Assembly: GCA_036785705.1 (NCBI GenBank)
Contig: JAWUZG010000032.1
Coordinates: 11,426,001 to 11,490,000 of the forward strand
DNA from: Acanthornis magna
Lineage: Eukaryota; Chordata; Aves; Passeriformes; Acanthizidae
Reading direction: 5' to 3'
Length of the DNA stretch: 64,000 nt
In this document: positions 47,753 to 59,979 of the stretch, in pieces
Layout of the letters: every line of letters starts with the position of its first letter
Numbering within the stretch: position 1 is the first letter of the stretch
Made by a program: the position numbers and the translations under genes
Notes under the pieces: model-generated
Database searches by the model: none
What the model saw: the letters and a program-made list of their open reading frames with translations, nothing else
What the model was told of the DNA's origin: nothing

Positions 47753-50700
47753 ACAAAAAATGTCAGAAGTATAATATATAATAATTATTTCTATTTCTGA
47801 CACATCTTACACTGCACAGTTTCAGAAATTGAAAAATATAGTCGAAAAACCCCAGCAGTGATGATGTGATTTGATCAGAACATTAATACGCTGTACAGCA
47901 GGAAGGAATTACTGAAAATGCTGCCATGCATACAAATCTTTGCTCCTATTGACCAATAGTCTCTTTCTTGTGGGTATATCTCCAGAGAGCTTCCAAAATT
48001 AAATTCAATTAGCTTTAAAAATATATATATCTTGGATTATACTTCTGTAACTTGTAGATCATGGAAGTGAAATGTCTAGAATAGGAAATGCAAAATCTGA
48101 CTATTAAACAGGACAGATTTTGCAAGGAATTTAGAGTCCTAATTGACTTAGATGTAGATTTAGAAGCTGAATAACAAAATTTCCAAGAGCCATTGTGATT
48201 TTTGTCAATTTCAGTTGTAAAAATATGTGGAATTGCATACCTGGTCATAGTAAGTGAAAAACCTTCCCAAGGTTTGGAAGTGGTCAAAGATAGTGCTCCA
48301 GCTCTCCTTGCCTTCCTTCTGTACTGATTTTCCACTATTAGTGCCTTGGGGTCATGAATGTATCAAAGATAGGATAATGTTGCATATAATAGGAAATTTT
48401 CTTTTCCCCTGAAATGGACATCTATTTGTCTGCTGCTCCTGTTCATGAAGAAGTGGACGTGCAGGTCATATGGCAAGAGGAGGTACTGGTACTTATAAAG
48501 AACCAAAAGAGAAAAGACAACTATTGGAAGGAATTTATCAGTGTATATCTTTTCTCTGTCCCACAGCCAGTGTCTCGTGTTTTAGCTGCACTGTTTTCTT
48601 CTATTCTGTCACCACATTCAACCCTGGCTACACCAAATTCTTCTTTCACAACAGCTAGACAACAGGAGAGCAGGGACCAGATAAATTAGAAACTTCCTCA
48701 TGTCCCTAAAGCTGCGGAGAAATTTAGATTGGATCCACAGAGAAAAATGACATTTGGGGGAGGTTAGGCAGGCAGAAGACAGGAGAAATAGCCCCAAGAA
48801 TATCTGTGGTAGGGAATAGAATCAAATCTGCGGGCATAACCTGACCATGTGTGAGAGCCTTTCTGACTGGGGGAGGCAGCCAGCTGTTGTTCTGCTTCCA
48901 TTCTCCCAGGACTTATGTTGTCCTAAATGGACTCTGAAAAGGGCAAAAGCTCCCGTTTCCTGCTCTAGAGTTCAGTCCAGTGCAAGTGGGCTTGTTTTGA
49001 ACTGTGGCTTTATGGCTCCTTTAAGATTAATGCGGTTAGGGTTTATATGTGGGAAAAAAGCTGTTCCTCACCCCCACATTCATTCTGTGCTCACATGTAC
49101 TCCAAATCATCCATAAAAGGTCTGCAACATAATCATTACACTGGTCAAATATGAAAGGCAGTCTTTCAAAATTTTACTTACTCACACTGCCTGGGTGAGT
49201 CACCTTTCATTTTAAGCAGTAAGTAAAGCATTTTTTGGCTGTTTTTGTCACCACTGATGAAAATAGGGATGAATAGATGTTCTGTGACTATAAGACAAAT
49301 TCTTCTTCAATGTTACTTTTCTCATGGCAATTTTGAAAGTCTGAAGTCAAAGTGTTTCATTATGATCCAATTTTATTTTGTTTTCTCAAAATTCATGTGC
49401 TTCCTAGAATGAAGAGCACCCAGTGCAAATACAAAACCTCATATTTTAACTTATCTGCAATTCTACTTTTCAGGATTTAATCAAATGATTGTGATAGCCA
49501 GCTACACTTCTGGAGAATTTTCCATGACTTCCCAGAACAATGAATAATTGTCTAACAAGATGTTGCTCCCTGTTGTGTGTTCAGCTGTTGATGTCTAGCA
49601 CTCCTCTCAATGGACACACTGGTAATGAACCAGCCTTAAACATCTTCTGTCATATTTGGGAAGGTGAAACAAAGCTGAAGATTTTTTCCATGTTCCTCAG
49701 ACTGATTGATAAACCAGGCTCCTGATATAGGACTCCTTCTGAAGAAAGTAATGATTTTTGAAGCACTTATAAGCAAGGAGAAACAGCTTTCCAATCTTCT
49801 GCTCCTGTTCATTATACACACTAGACCTCTTGGAAATATCTGAAGTACTGCCAGAAGTAATTTTTGTTTTCTTAGCTAACACGAGTAAAAAGTTACAGAT
49901 GCTGAATGCAGTTTAGTTTCTACTTAACTGCGCCATTACTTATGCTCACCTGGAGCTGCAAATGAGTCCTCCACAGGACTACTTACAGAGAACTAGCTGC
50001 CAGTACAGCAAACAGCTGTCTTTTAGACCACTATTTCTCAAGAAAAGATCAACAAATTCTTAATTCTTTTGGTTATTGTTTATGCAATTATTCCTGTAGT
50101 GTTTTCCATCTGTACATGTAAAAGTTCCCTGAAAATAACTTACCAATTGTCTAATTTGTTCCAGTGAGCAGAATTATGCAGGTCATTGGTTTCTGGTATT
50201 TTTTTAATAAAAAAATACTGCTGGGAAATTCAAGTTCAAGGCACTCATATAGTCTCTTAAATATTTTACTTAAATCAACATGAGATATAACTTTTAAATT
50301 GAGACCCATGACAGTTCTCCAGAACAGTATGACATTATGTTACATTTGAATGGATAATTTGGGTAGCTGATGCAACATACACAGAAATTTCCCCTGCGTG
50401 TTTTCGCAGCTCCCTTGGTATCTGCATGCCTTGCAGTCTTCAGTGTATTTATCACGGGATATATATGCATTGGGCCTAGTCACCACAGTGGCAGACGCTC
50501 TAACATGTAATCTCTTCCTAAGACATTCTCTGGCTTCCAACTGTGCCAGAATCAGATTGTTCGCATGGGATTCCCCTCCTTAGACTTACCAATCTTCATC
50601 TCAAAACTCAGTGCATTTGTGGATTTATATATATAACCCCACAGAGGGTCTGGTTTGGAAAGTCACTGTATTCCTACTTCCCAGCCCAACAATACTATGA

Positions 50701-51003
50701 CTGCTTTCAGAATTACACTCCACCTTTCCTGAGATTTACTAGTTCCTGTCCAATATGCATCTAGCTAGGAAAGTTTTTGTTATTTTTTTTAGTAGCTGAG
50801 GACTTGAATCACAAGAAAACTCAGCACCCTGGAGGACTGGAACAGGTTGGATAAAGGCATCTTTCTTTTTGTAAGTATGACTTGGATTTGAAAAAGCTGA
50901 ATCTTTGAACTCTGGCCCACTGCCTGCATTTCCTGGTAACTATAACAGACATGGACCATTTGTGAACAGCTCAGATATTTGGACGCCACTTACATACACA
51001 AGA
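47753..51003. other. Unique AT-rich stretch
   Basis: No gene or repeat family is recognised. A TGAGTCA (AP-1-type) word lies near 49195. An (AT)n run occurs at 48019-48030. The ORFs are short and overlapping. Confidence 0.45.
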
Positions 51004-51055
51004 CTTGATCCAAAACCCACTACAGTCAATGGAAAGACTTTTGGTTGACTTCCAT
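51004..51055. repeat. Possible ancient amniote palindromic repeat
   Basis: The segment reads CTTGATCCAAAACCCACTAC, then AGTCAATGGAAAGACTT, then TTGGTTGACTTCCATT. CCA-AGTCAATGG and its inverted partner TTGACTTCCATT flank the AAAGACT centre. This arrangement resembles an old palindromic element widespread in amniote genomes (inverted CATTGACTT/AAGTCAATG phrases beside a GGATC-type end). The match is from memory and the copy is short. Confidence 0.35.
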
Positions 51056-54000
51056 TCTCTCTGGACCAGGAATACTTCATAGGGCTAGAACATACATGCT
51101 GTCTTTTGCTGCTTTTTCTCCACGTAGTAGCACATCCATATTGCCTTTGCAAATATTTTCCAAATAATGGTCCAAAACAAAGACCCAAGTGCCTTAGCAC
51201 AAAGTTCCCTTCTTCATAGAAAAATTCCAAAGAGCATAAACAGCAACTGTGAGTCACCACACCCACAACAGATCAGTATGTAGCAAATGGTCAGTAAAGA
51301 TAATACATCATCTATAATGTGCAGGGAAAAAAAACAGAAAAGCTTTGAAACAGGATTCCCACTATGAATGTATGAGTTTGGACAAATGCTGATCCATTTA
51401 TGAAATACTGCAGCAATCAGAATTGCCGGGGAAATTACCAGGAGAATGACATGGAACTTGACCCCAGAAGCCCCAGACACAGTGATTTTGTTTGCATATA
51501 AAAAATAAATTATTTCTGCCAATTTCTAGTAGGTGTCATTGATTGTTTTCACTGACAGAAATTATTGTTATATTGCCAAGATTGTAAAACAATCTTTAGA
51601 TGTTTCATTAAATGTGACAATTGAACTGAGATCCTGAAAGAATGGGAAAACTTGGCACACTGCAAATTTGGGCTCTTGCCTGTGAGCAAAATGAGATTTT
51701 CCCTGCAAACTATTATGAAAGGATCTTAATGTGTTTGAGAGAGAGAGCCCAGGAACTTCTGTGCCTGGGAATGCTGGACTTGTATTTTTTAGAGAGTGTA
51801 AGTCCTGGGGCTTCTTGGACACTGATGGGCTAATTCCACTCGTACAGCTGGTGCTGTGAAATGCAGCAGTGGCCCTGCTGAGTCCGCATTCCATGGAATC
51901 ACAGCAGCCTCGTTGAGGTGGCATGAGTGTCGATGTGTACATCCAGACCCACCTCAGCTGTACTAGGAAAAATTAGGGGTTTAATAGTCATAGAACAGCT
52001 TTCCCAGATGCAGTGTCTAAGGAGCACCTCAGAGCACCAGGATCAGAGGAGCTGAGCCTGCTGCCCTGCCAGCCTAGGAATGTGGACGCTTGGAGGCCCT
52101 GGGATCCAGGCACTGGGCATGCAGCCACTGGTACCACCTTCCCCATCACTGCTCCGCACTGGAGAAGACCTGGTTCTCACTGCCATGAGGCCATCAGAAT
52201 GGTCTAAGTCCTTCTTGAGCACAAGGTGCTGCCATGAAAACAGTCTATTTGTTGTGTCCTTGCTCTTATGAGGCTACTTCTGGGTTTGAAGGTACGGCAA
52301 AGTCTTTTAATTCATGAATCTCCAAATGATCTGGAGTAGCATTATGGTTTTAAATCACCCAAATTTGATTGCAAGGTTGAAGTAATTTAAATGTTCATCA
52401 TAAATCTGAACATACCCAAACCAAAGTTTCTCTTTGGGGATGCAAAAATAAGAACAGGATAAGAAAATATAGAAATAGACCTGGTTTTCCAGTTGCAGGT
52501 AAACACTGATTGTAGGCCACTGACCAATCCAATCTATACTGGATTTGTGCCAAGGAGGAGTAGGATAACCCATTAGAAAAGTTAAGATGATAAACAAAAA
52601 ATCAAAAGAAAATATGTCTATAGATATAAAATATGTTTGTTTTTCTTTCCAAAAGCATGTCTTGAGAACCCAGCAGTCTGCAAGAACAGATTGTACTGGC
52701 ATGGGCAGACAAAAAGCAATGGGAAAGACCAGTAAATCCCCTTTCAACCACATAAACAAACTTGTCTCTAGGCATGACATCACAATCCATAAAATCCTTC
52801 AGTGCGAGGGTTTCATTCTGCTTTAAGAGTGTCATAAGCATTAATTTTAGTCTTGACTTGTTGAATTACCCCGGGGGGAAATGAAAACAAGCAATCAAGA
52901 CTTTCCTCTATTCATCAAATGTCTGAATGCAGTGTTTCCCACCAGCTGACACAATGTATTTCAACCTTTTTCTTGAAGTGTAGCATAGCTAGAAAGAGCG
53001 ATGGGGCATAGATTGTCCTCCCGGCAGGGACGTGAACTGCTGCGTTATCTTCAAAAAGATCAGATGCTTTTGTTTGTTCACAGTATATTGACTGTAACAG
53101 AACCAAGAGGGTCCACTTAGACAGATATAGACGCATCCCTTTCTGAAAATGTTTGTGTTTGTGGTAATGCTTGGCAACAAACCAAGCTTCCACTGAAAGG
53201 CCTGAATCTACTTCTCCAGAAAGAACAATTTAGAGATAATGTCAAAATAATATGTTACATCCAAAAAATAATGTGCCACAAAGTGACAAACCACTGAGAG
53301 ACAGATGTCAGTGATCTGAAAAAATCAACAAACAACTCTTTCAATGGATAAGAATGTTCCCCCTTGGGTAAATCACTGGTGTTCCGGTTGGAGTCGGAAT
53401 CCATGCTCCAAAATTTTCACTGAGTGGCAGCTAATGACTAATTTATAAGCAGAGCATTTGAGTGAGGGGGAAGATTGGTCTCTTACTTCTTTCTCATCCA
53501 TTGCTTTCAGATTCTTATGAGGAAAGAGAACAAAATGGGACAAAAATAGCTAAATCCATTATTGCCTTACTTCTGTAGTCTAAAAATAAAAAAGGGTCTT
53601 GTAAAAATCTCACTTGCCATGCTGACTACAATTATTTATTTTGCAAGGTGCCGAGGAAAAGTTAAGAGCAGGAATTGGATGAGCACAGTCAGAAATCAGC
53701 TATTTTATGACCTACCAACTCCATCACCCTTCATCAGTCCTAAGATGACTCTTTCCCTAAAAGCTTTCCCATTGAGTAAATTACTTCAATTTTCAATTCC
53801 ACACAAAGCAGCTCAGAACTGCAGTTTTCCAAGCCATGGTAGGAGCTGGTCTCTGGGACAATGCACACAGCTCTGTTGTGTGTGGGGTCAGAGCTATGAC
53901 ACGCCGGATAACCTGGGGTGGAAATTATGCAGTCCCTGGAACACTGCTTGGTCATGGAGGACCCAGCAGAAATACTTGTAAGCCAACTCTGCATATGTCC

Positions 54001-54430
54001 TCTACCAAAACTGCAGCCACTGTTTAGTGTTTTGTCATCTGTTTACATAAAAAATTTGTCCTCTCTAAGGGTTACTTCTGAAAATAAGCCTCTGTTTTAA
54101 ATGCTTTGACAGTGACTGCATAAATTTACATGACGCATTGCACAGTCCTTGGAAAATTGCTTTGCTTATGATGGATACTCAACATTTCTTTGAGATAAGT
54201 TTGCAGTGGGAGCTGCGGGGGAAGACTACACTGGCAAGACATCAAAATCTGAGGAAATCATGGAACACTGTTAATAACATCCTTGTGCTTTACCTCAACA
54301 ATTATTTTTATAGCATGAGGAATCATGCCAGAAATTCAAATTACATTCATTTTATTACATTTGCCTGAGTATTTTGCATGCAGGTATAATCCACTTTGCA
54401 TTGCAGGAATTAAGTAGGAGCCAATTACTG
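51056..54430. other. Unique non-coding stretch
   Basis: ORFs of 102-142 codons at 51214-51522, 51568-51942, 52355-52783 and 53562-53981 overlap others on the opposite strand, and none shows a recognisable domain. A somewhat GC-richer patch lies at 52000-52200. No repeat family is identified. Confidence 0.4.
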
Positions 54431-54812
54431 AATCATAGAATTAGACAACTGTTGAGCCTGGAAGGAGCCTCTGGATGTCATCTTGTCCAATCTACCTAGA
54501 GCCAGTGGCCCAAAACTATGTCCAGAGAGTTTTTGGATGTCTATCCAAGGATGAAGACTCCACATTGTCTCTGGACAACCTGTGCCACTGCTTAGCTGCT
54601 CAGTCAGTGAAAAAGGTTTTCTTGATGCCCAGATGGAGCCTCCTGCGGTTCAGATTGTGCCCACTGCCTCTGGTCCTGTCACAGGATACCATTGGAAAGG
54701 GCCTGGCTCTGTCTTCTCTTCTCCCTCCATAGATATTTATACACTTTGATGAGATCCACCCTGAGCCTGCTCTTCCCCAGGATGAACAGTCCACCCAGCT
54801 TCTTCCATTCTC
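54431..54812 (-). repeat. CR1 LINE 3'-end fragment, minus strand
   Basis: The segment begins AATCATAGAATTAGACAACT and continues GGAAGGAGCCTCTGGATGTC, TGGACAACCTGTGCCACTGC, AGATGGAGCCTCCTGCGGTT, TGCCTCTGGTCCTGTCACAG and TTTGATGAGATCCACCCTGA. This is the CR1 3' region in reverse complement, about 380 bp and 5'-truncated. The ORFs inside it are incidental. Confidence 0.92.
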
Positions 54813-57800
54813 TGCTATTATATTTTCTTTAGTGTAAATGTTGAGCTGGAAAATCTGACCTGTTGCTCCTTTACCCTCTGCCCAGTGCCCTTTGAAATGT
54901 GTTTAGGTGATTACAACGCAGGGTTTTACTACATAAACATTTTTCCCAGTTAAGAAGAGCAGCACTAAGATTGACCTTATATTTCAATACACATGAAGTC
55001 ACAATTGGATAGGAAGAAACCTCTGAAAATGTTGTAAATATTGTTAAAGTGCAAGAGAAGGAAGAGAGATAAATTGTTGTAGGTTTCAGTGTTTTTTTAA
55101 TTGTTCTTGTTCAACTACCTACATTTCATTTAAATGTATGTGATGACAGATAGACTTATAGGAATTATAAAACTGATTTCATTTTTATTCACCTTTTGCT
55201 AAAATAATTAGGCTTTTATATAAGCTAGCTCATATGCTTCTCTTCAGTGACAGATACTTTGAGTAGATGTGCGCCTTGTGTCTTGCCTCTTAGGAAAGAT
55301 GAATGGACATTTTTAATACGAAAGAGACAATTCTTTTCTGTATTTTATTTCTCCTTGGAACATTTTATAGTTTCTACACTAATAATTGCCCAAAGGAAAA
55401 TTATTCCGCATGTTTTGTACAATGTAAGTAACATACTTAGCTAAGAGATCCAAATTCACCCACCTAAAAGTGATATTTTCCCAGTTTTGGGCTTGATGAA
55501 GTTCAACAGGGATTGAGGTCCTGTATCCCTCAACATAAACTAGGCATGGGATCCCCACCACACAGCACTTGCTGTGCAGTTTCCTTCTAAATGGCCTGCT
55601 TGGCTAACCAGGGAGGAAAAGATTTTAGCAAAAGACTTCATACTTTACTTTTGACTGTCCACCTTTCTGCAAGAAGGCACCTACTGCTTCCTCATGGAAA
55701 GCACTGGGTGACTTCAAAGCACATACTCATGATGTAGAGGGAATGAGTTTACTGCCGCTATGAATGGCAATGTTAAACTGCCAGGTCCTCTAAATATGTG
55801 ATCACAGAAGCCACACAATGAGTTCTTACATGGAAGGAATTCTTGAAAATATGACCATTTCATTTAAATTAAGGCTGCATAGAGGCACACGTAAGCCCAA
55901 CCTGATTTGAAGATGGGTGGTTACAAATGACCTTCCATTCAGAAGTTACCTAGATGTATTCGTGTGCTCCTAGACCTCAGCAAAAATTTCTATCAAACTC
56001 TGCTATCATCAGATCTTGCTAGCTAGGGCTCAGCACCATGACAGTACGGCTAAACAGGCTCTTTTAAAAAGCTGGTTCATGTCTGAAACCAGAGTATAAC
56101 CAGTCCCAGTGCCAAACAGAAGCTGAACTTTCCGGGAAAAAAAAAACCCTAACTTAACTCGGGGTTCTGAGACCTATTGAAAATCTGGTTATAATTAATG
56201 GAATTCCATGCTGATCCATTTCCAATGAGTTTATTAAAGGCAAAACTCAATTGGTTTGGAAGGAACTATTTCTTCCTCCAGTGGAATTTCCACCACACTG
56301 AGATGTGGCTTTTCCCACAGTACAATGCACAATGCTACTAATGTTACAGGATAACCATGTAATGTGCCAAAACACTACATACTAAGAAAGCGAAAAACGT
56401 TGATTGTAAATTTTGGCAGCCAAAGTTGAACTGATTCATTCAGCTTTAGAAATATGTATCCTTTTGCAGCATTTTGTGTAGGTGTGGAACCTGGGGAAAG
56501 ACTAATGAGAATACAATCAGACACAGCATATAAAGGAAGGTGAATTTTAAACTGGAACAAAATGTCATAAAATATTGGTATTAAAATAAGGTCTTCCCTG
56601 TTGTAGCTGGAGCCATCCTTAAAACTGCAAAAGCAAAACTGGTTATATATGAGAAATATGTATCACACCAAGACATGGAAATGAATATGCAACTTATGAA
56701 TCACAGTACACATTTTATCCTAATGATTATAATTTGTCATAATGATCATAATTTACCATTCCATTCACTCTGTTTACACAGAATTCGAAACACAGGGAAA
56801 ACAAAGAAGTCATTCTACATGTGAAATATAAGGTATTTGGATCTTCTGGGGTTCTAAAAGCACAGTTCACTAGACTTTCTTAATTTGCCATGTAGTGGAG
56901 TGTCTAGGTATCACAGAAGCATTGTTCCAAAATGAAAAATATTTTAATGACACTTACGGAGTTGTAAGTTACCATAAAACAAATGTGTTATATTCTGACC
57001 TACATACATTTTTGAAGCCTTGCATTGCATGCAGAAAGTCTGACAAAGACAGTTGACAGGTAATAAAAATAAGGGACTGACTTTTCTGAGCACTTCTAAG
57101 TAAGACTTACACCTTGATCTGAAACAAAACTGTTCTTGCACATTCCCATCCCATTTTTACCTCTCTAGAACCTCTAAGTTCAGTTTGAACCCCACCACAT
57201 CTTTCGAGACCATCTTAGAAGCATATTAAGAAGGAATGAATAATATATTTTGGCTTCAAGACATCAAGAACTCCTTATTTACTCTAATGTGCAAGATGGA
57301 TCTAGTAAAATTCATATTACTATGCAGAAAATAGGAAAAATGCTTCTTTTGATACCTAACCATATATATGGCTGTAATATTACCCATTCACCTCTGAATA
57401 AGAGACATAGAATGATTCAGAAACATGAAAATAGATTTTTTTTCATGTAAAACAGAAATCTAAAATTATAAGTTGCAAATCTGAGTTACGCAGTTAGACT
57501 GAGGTTGAGACCTATCATGAATGGTCTGAGTCAGTCACGCAGCTGAATGAGTAACATTGTTAAAGAAAACCTTTATTTTAGGAAATTGGTAATATTGCTT
57601 CTGACACAGCCAATGTTTGGCTGAAAGATTATGATCGATGACTCCTTTTAATGTCTTTGCATTCAAAGTTAATTTCAATGAGAATTGTCTAAAATATCTA
57701 TGTATAAAATCTGTCTACAACTCTTAAGCATTCTACATTTCTAGTACTATTTCTGTCTACTGGTACGTAAGGCAGGATATAGCAATCATTCACATTTCTA

Positions 57801-57856
57801 GCATGTTCCCTTTTGAAAAAATAATCACATTCTCCTTCAAATTACTGCGTTTTTAG
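54813..57856. other. Unique AT-rich stretch
   Basis: No gene is recognised. A 19-bp imperfect direct repeat (AATGATTATAATTTGTCAT and AATGATCATAATTTACCAT) lies at 56722-56759. Confidence 0.45.
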
Positions 57857-57901
57857 AATATGCAGAAATTGTGTCTGTGTATCGTCTGCCAGAAAGAGAT
57901 G
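57857..57901 (+). other. Candidate 45-nt microexon (unrecognised)
   Basis: An acceptor ACTGCGTTTTTAG ends at 57856 and a full-consensus donor GATG|GTGAGT begins at 57902. The enclosed 45 nt are a multiple of three. In phase 1-1 they read (x)-YAEIVSVYRLPERD-(x), and all three frames are stop-free. Symmetric microexons of this size are common in neural genes. Joined to the candidate exon at 58157 the frame continues. I cannot assign it to a gene, and with such a short segment chance is a real alternative. Confidence 0.2.
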
Positions 57902-58156
57902 GTGAGTACATTTATTTTACAGTGCAGGCCTCTTATGTTTTTATATTTCTGTAGATCATCAGCTACAATCTTCATCATATTTTCCCAGTAAATCTCACTA
58001 AATCACAGCACAAAGTACTGCCTTAAATATGAACATGAAGATTTGTGAGCTAAACTGTAGGTTTTCTTAAATTTTACATCTGTTTCAGTGTTTGTAGTTC
58101 AAGTATTATGTGTGTAATATCTCAGTTCTTAATTTATTCCACTCCACTGTTTTCAG

Positions 58157-58335
58157 CAGAGGCCTCATTGTCATCTTTATTTAGTGACAGCACTTACTCT
58201 CTTCCATCCCTCCAGCAAGACTCTGCTGCACTGAGTCACATTCCAGCTTCAACAGCCTTTGTCCCTCCTAGCACACCTTCAGCCTTAGTGGGAAAACACT
58301 TTAATTTCATGCGACTGTCTAAATTAAGCTTTTGA
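58157..58335 (+). other. Candidate terminal exon, Ser/Pro-rich (unrecognised)
   Basis: A strong acceptor (TTATTCCACTCCACTGTTTTCAG type, ending at 58156) leads into 59 codons ending at TGA 58333-58335. The peptide begins AEASLSSLFSDSTYSLPSLQ and goes on Ala/Ser/Pro-rich, with the look of a disordered tail. Its phase fits the microexon candidate 255 bp upstream. Against it: no AATAAA lies close downstream, the intron would be short, and I know no matching protein. Confidence 0.2.
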
Positions 58336-59439
58336 TCTTTAATATACATTTAAACATCTTTCTCTTCCAATTTCTGAAAGCTGCACCCATTTCACTAGGA
58401 AATTTCTTGCCTTGTTTGTGGGGAAGCAAGCACCATAAAAGGAAGACACATATTCCAGACATGTATTTGAGAAATTGGATAGATATAAGAAATGTTTGGT
58501 GCTGTTTTGACTTTTGTTGCTACTGGAAAGAGATCAGTTCAGGAGATTGAGAAATATAACTGCAGGATACTACCTTAGAGGATGCACTGGCTGGGATTTT
58601 ACAGTCTACAGACATTCTCTATCAAATGTACTGTACACAAGGGCATTGCCAAATAACAACAGAGAGTATTCATGGTATTCTGAGGAATTGCCAAAGAAAA
58701 CAAGTCTGCAGATTACCCTTTATTTGATGTTATGCTGACATTTTTCACATGAACAGAGTTTCTTTAACTGAAAATTTAAGGCCATCTAAGAATGGATTCT
58801 GGGCCAGGATTCCTGCTTTCTATTCAAACCTTGATTATGGTTTTAGATCTTTGGTTATTTACTCATAATGCAAAATAATGTTAAGATTAAAAACCAGCAT
58901 AGTTAAAAGAACAATATTTTCACTGTCTTCTAGTGCACCAAAAAATACTTTTGTTCCTTGAAAATGCATAGAAGTAATAGATTTGGGTTAAAATTGTATT
59001 TTGAACCATGTCACTTCATAGTTGACAACTATGTAAAGTGGCTACTTATAAGAAGAAAACAATATCATTTATCCAGAAGATTTCCCACTTTCTAATCTAT
59101 CACAACAGGAGTATAAAAGCTGGAAGAGGTCTAACAGTTCAAAAAGATACAGGGAGACTTGGAAAGGCCAACACTTATACAAGTATTGTGTAAGTATTAT
59201 ACAAGTGTCAACAGTAAGAAGCCCTCAAACTCTGTGTCCAATCCCCTGCTTTACAGCTCTGGATGCAAGATGGGTAATAGCAAAATGCAAGTCACATGGA
59301 GTACATGATTCAGGAATCCTAGAAACTTTCTTAATCTTTTGTTCACATACTGCCAGAAAAATAACAAGTAAACAAGCTCCTGGAATAGCAGGAAGGCAAA
59401 GGGAGTGGAAGACAGCAGAGGGATCCCTGCTTGTCTGAC
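58336..59439. other. Unique AT-rich stretch
   Basis: No gene or repeat is recognised. A short imperfect palindrome (ACACTTATACAAGTATT against AAGTATTATACAAGTGT) lies at 59171-59208. Confidence 0.45.
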
Positions 59440-59570
59440 TTTGCCAGGATAAACAAGCCCAACTCACAATCACCAGGTGCTCCAGCCCCTGGACCACCTT
59501 GGTGCTCCTCAGATGAACCAGCTCTAACATGTCCTTGTCCTTCACATGTCCTGGAAGCCCAGAGCTAAAT
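59440..59570 (-). repeat. Internal CR1 fragment, minus strand
   Basis: Phrases CACCAGGTGCTCCAGCCCCT, ACCACCTTGGTGCTCCTCAG, CAGCTCTAACATGTCCTTGT and GAAGCCCAGAGCTAAATAGG follow the CR1 order about 400-500 bp inside the 3' end. Neither terminus is present. Confidence 0.65.
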
Positions 59571-59932
59571 AGGCAGGAGGCCTTCACAGCGGGGAACAGC
59601 ACAGAAGCCTCAGGCAGGAAAGAGGGCGTGGAAGAAGGGAAGGAACACCATGCCAGGCACGAGATGTTGGCTTAACATGAGAGAGAAAACCTCTCCTGTA
59701 CAGTGCACAGTAATTTTAGTTACTTTGTTCTTTGACTGTCATGAACAGAACCCAAAGCTGCAAACATTAAATACAGTGTTGCAATTTTCCAGCAGAGGTT
59801 GCTATGAGCCATAAACATCAGGGCACTAAAACTGATAAATGTCTCATTTTTTTTTCAGTTTGGCAGCTGCAAAACCAGTATTACTTAAGGTATTTATCCA
59901 TTTTATATACTTCTGCTTATCCCAGACAGGAA

Positions 59933-59979
<47 letters not shown>

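Noticed and set aside
54475..54732. 85-codon ORF with a protein-like start
   Set aside because: It is a translation of the CR1 3' region, and the same phrases occur in the other CR1 copies.
59171..59208. Stem-loop or terminator-like hairpin
   Set aside because: The arms match imperfectly, and in a vertebrate genome such a hairpin has no terminator role.
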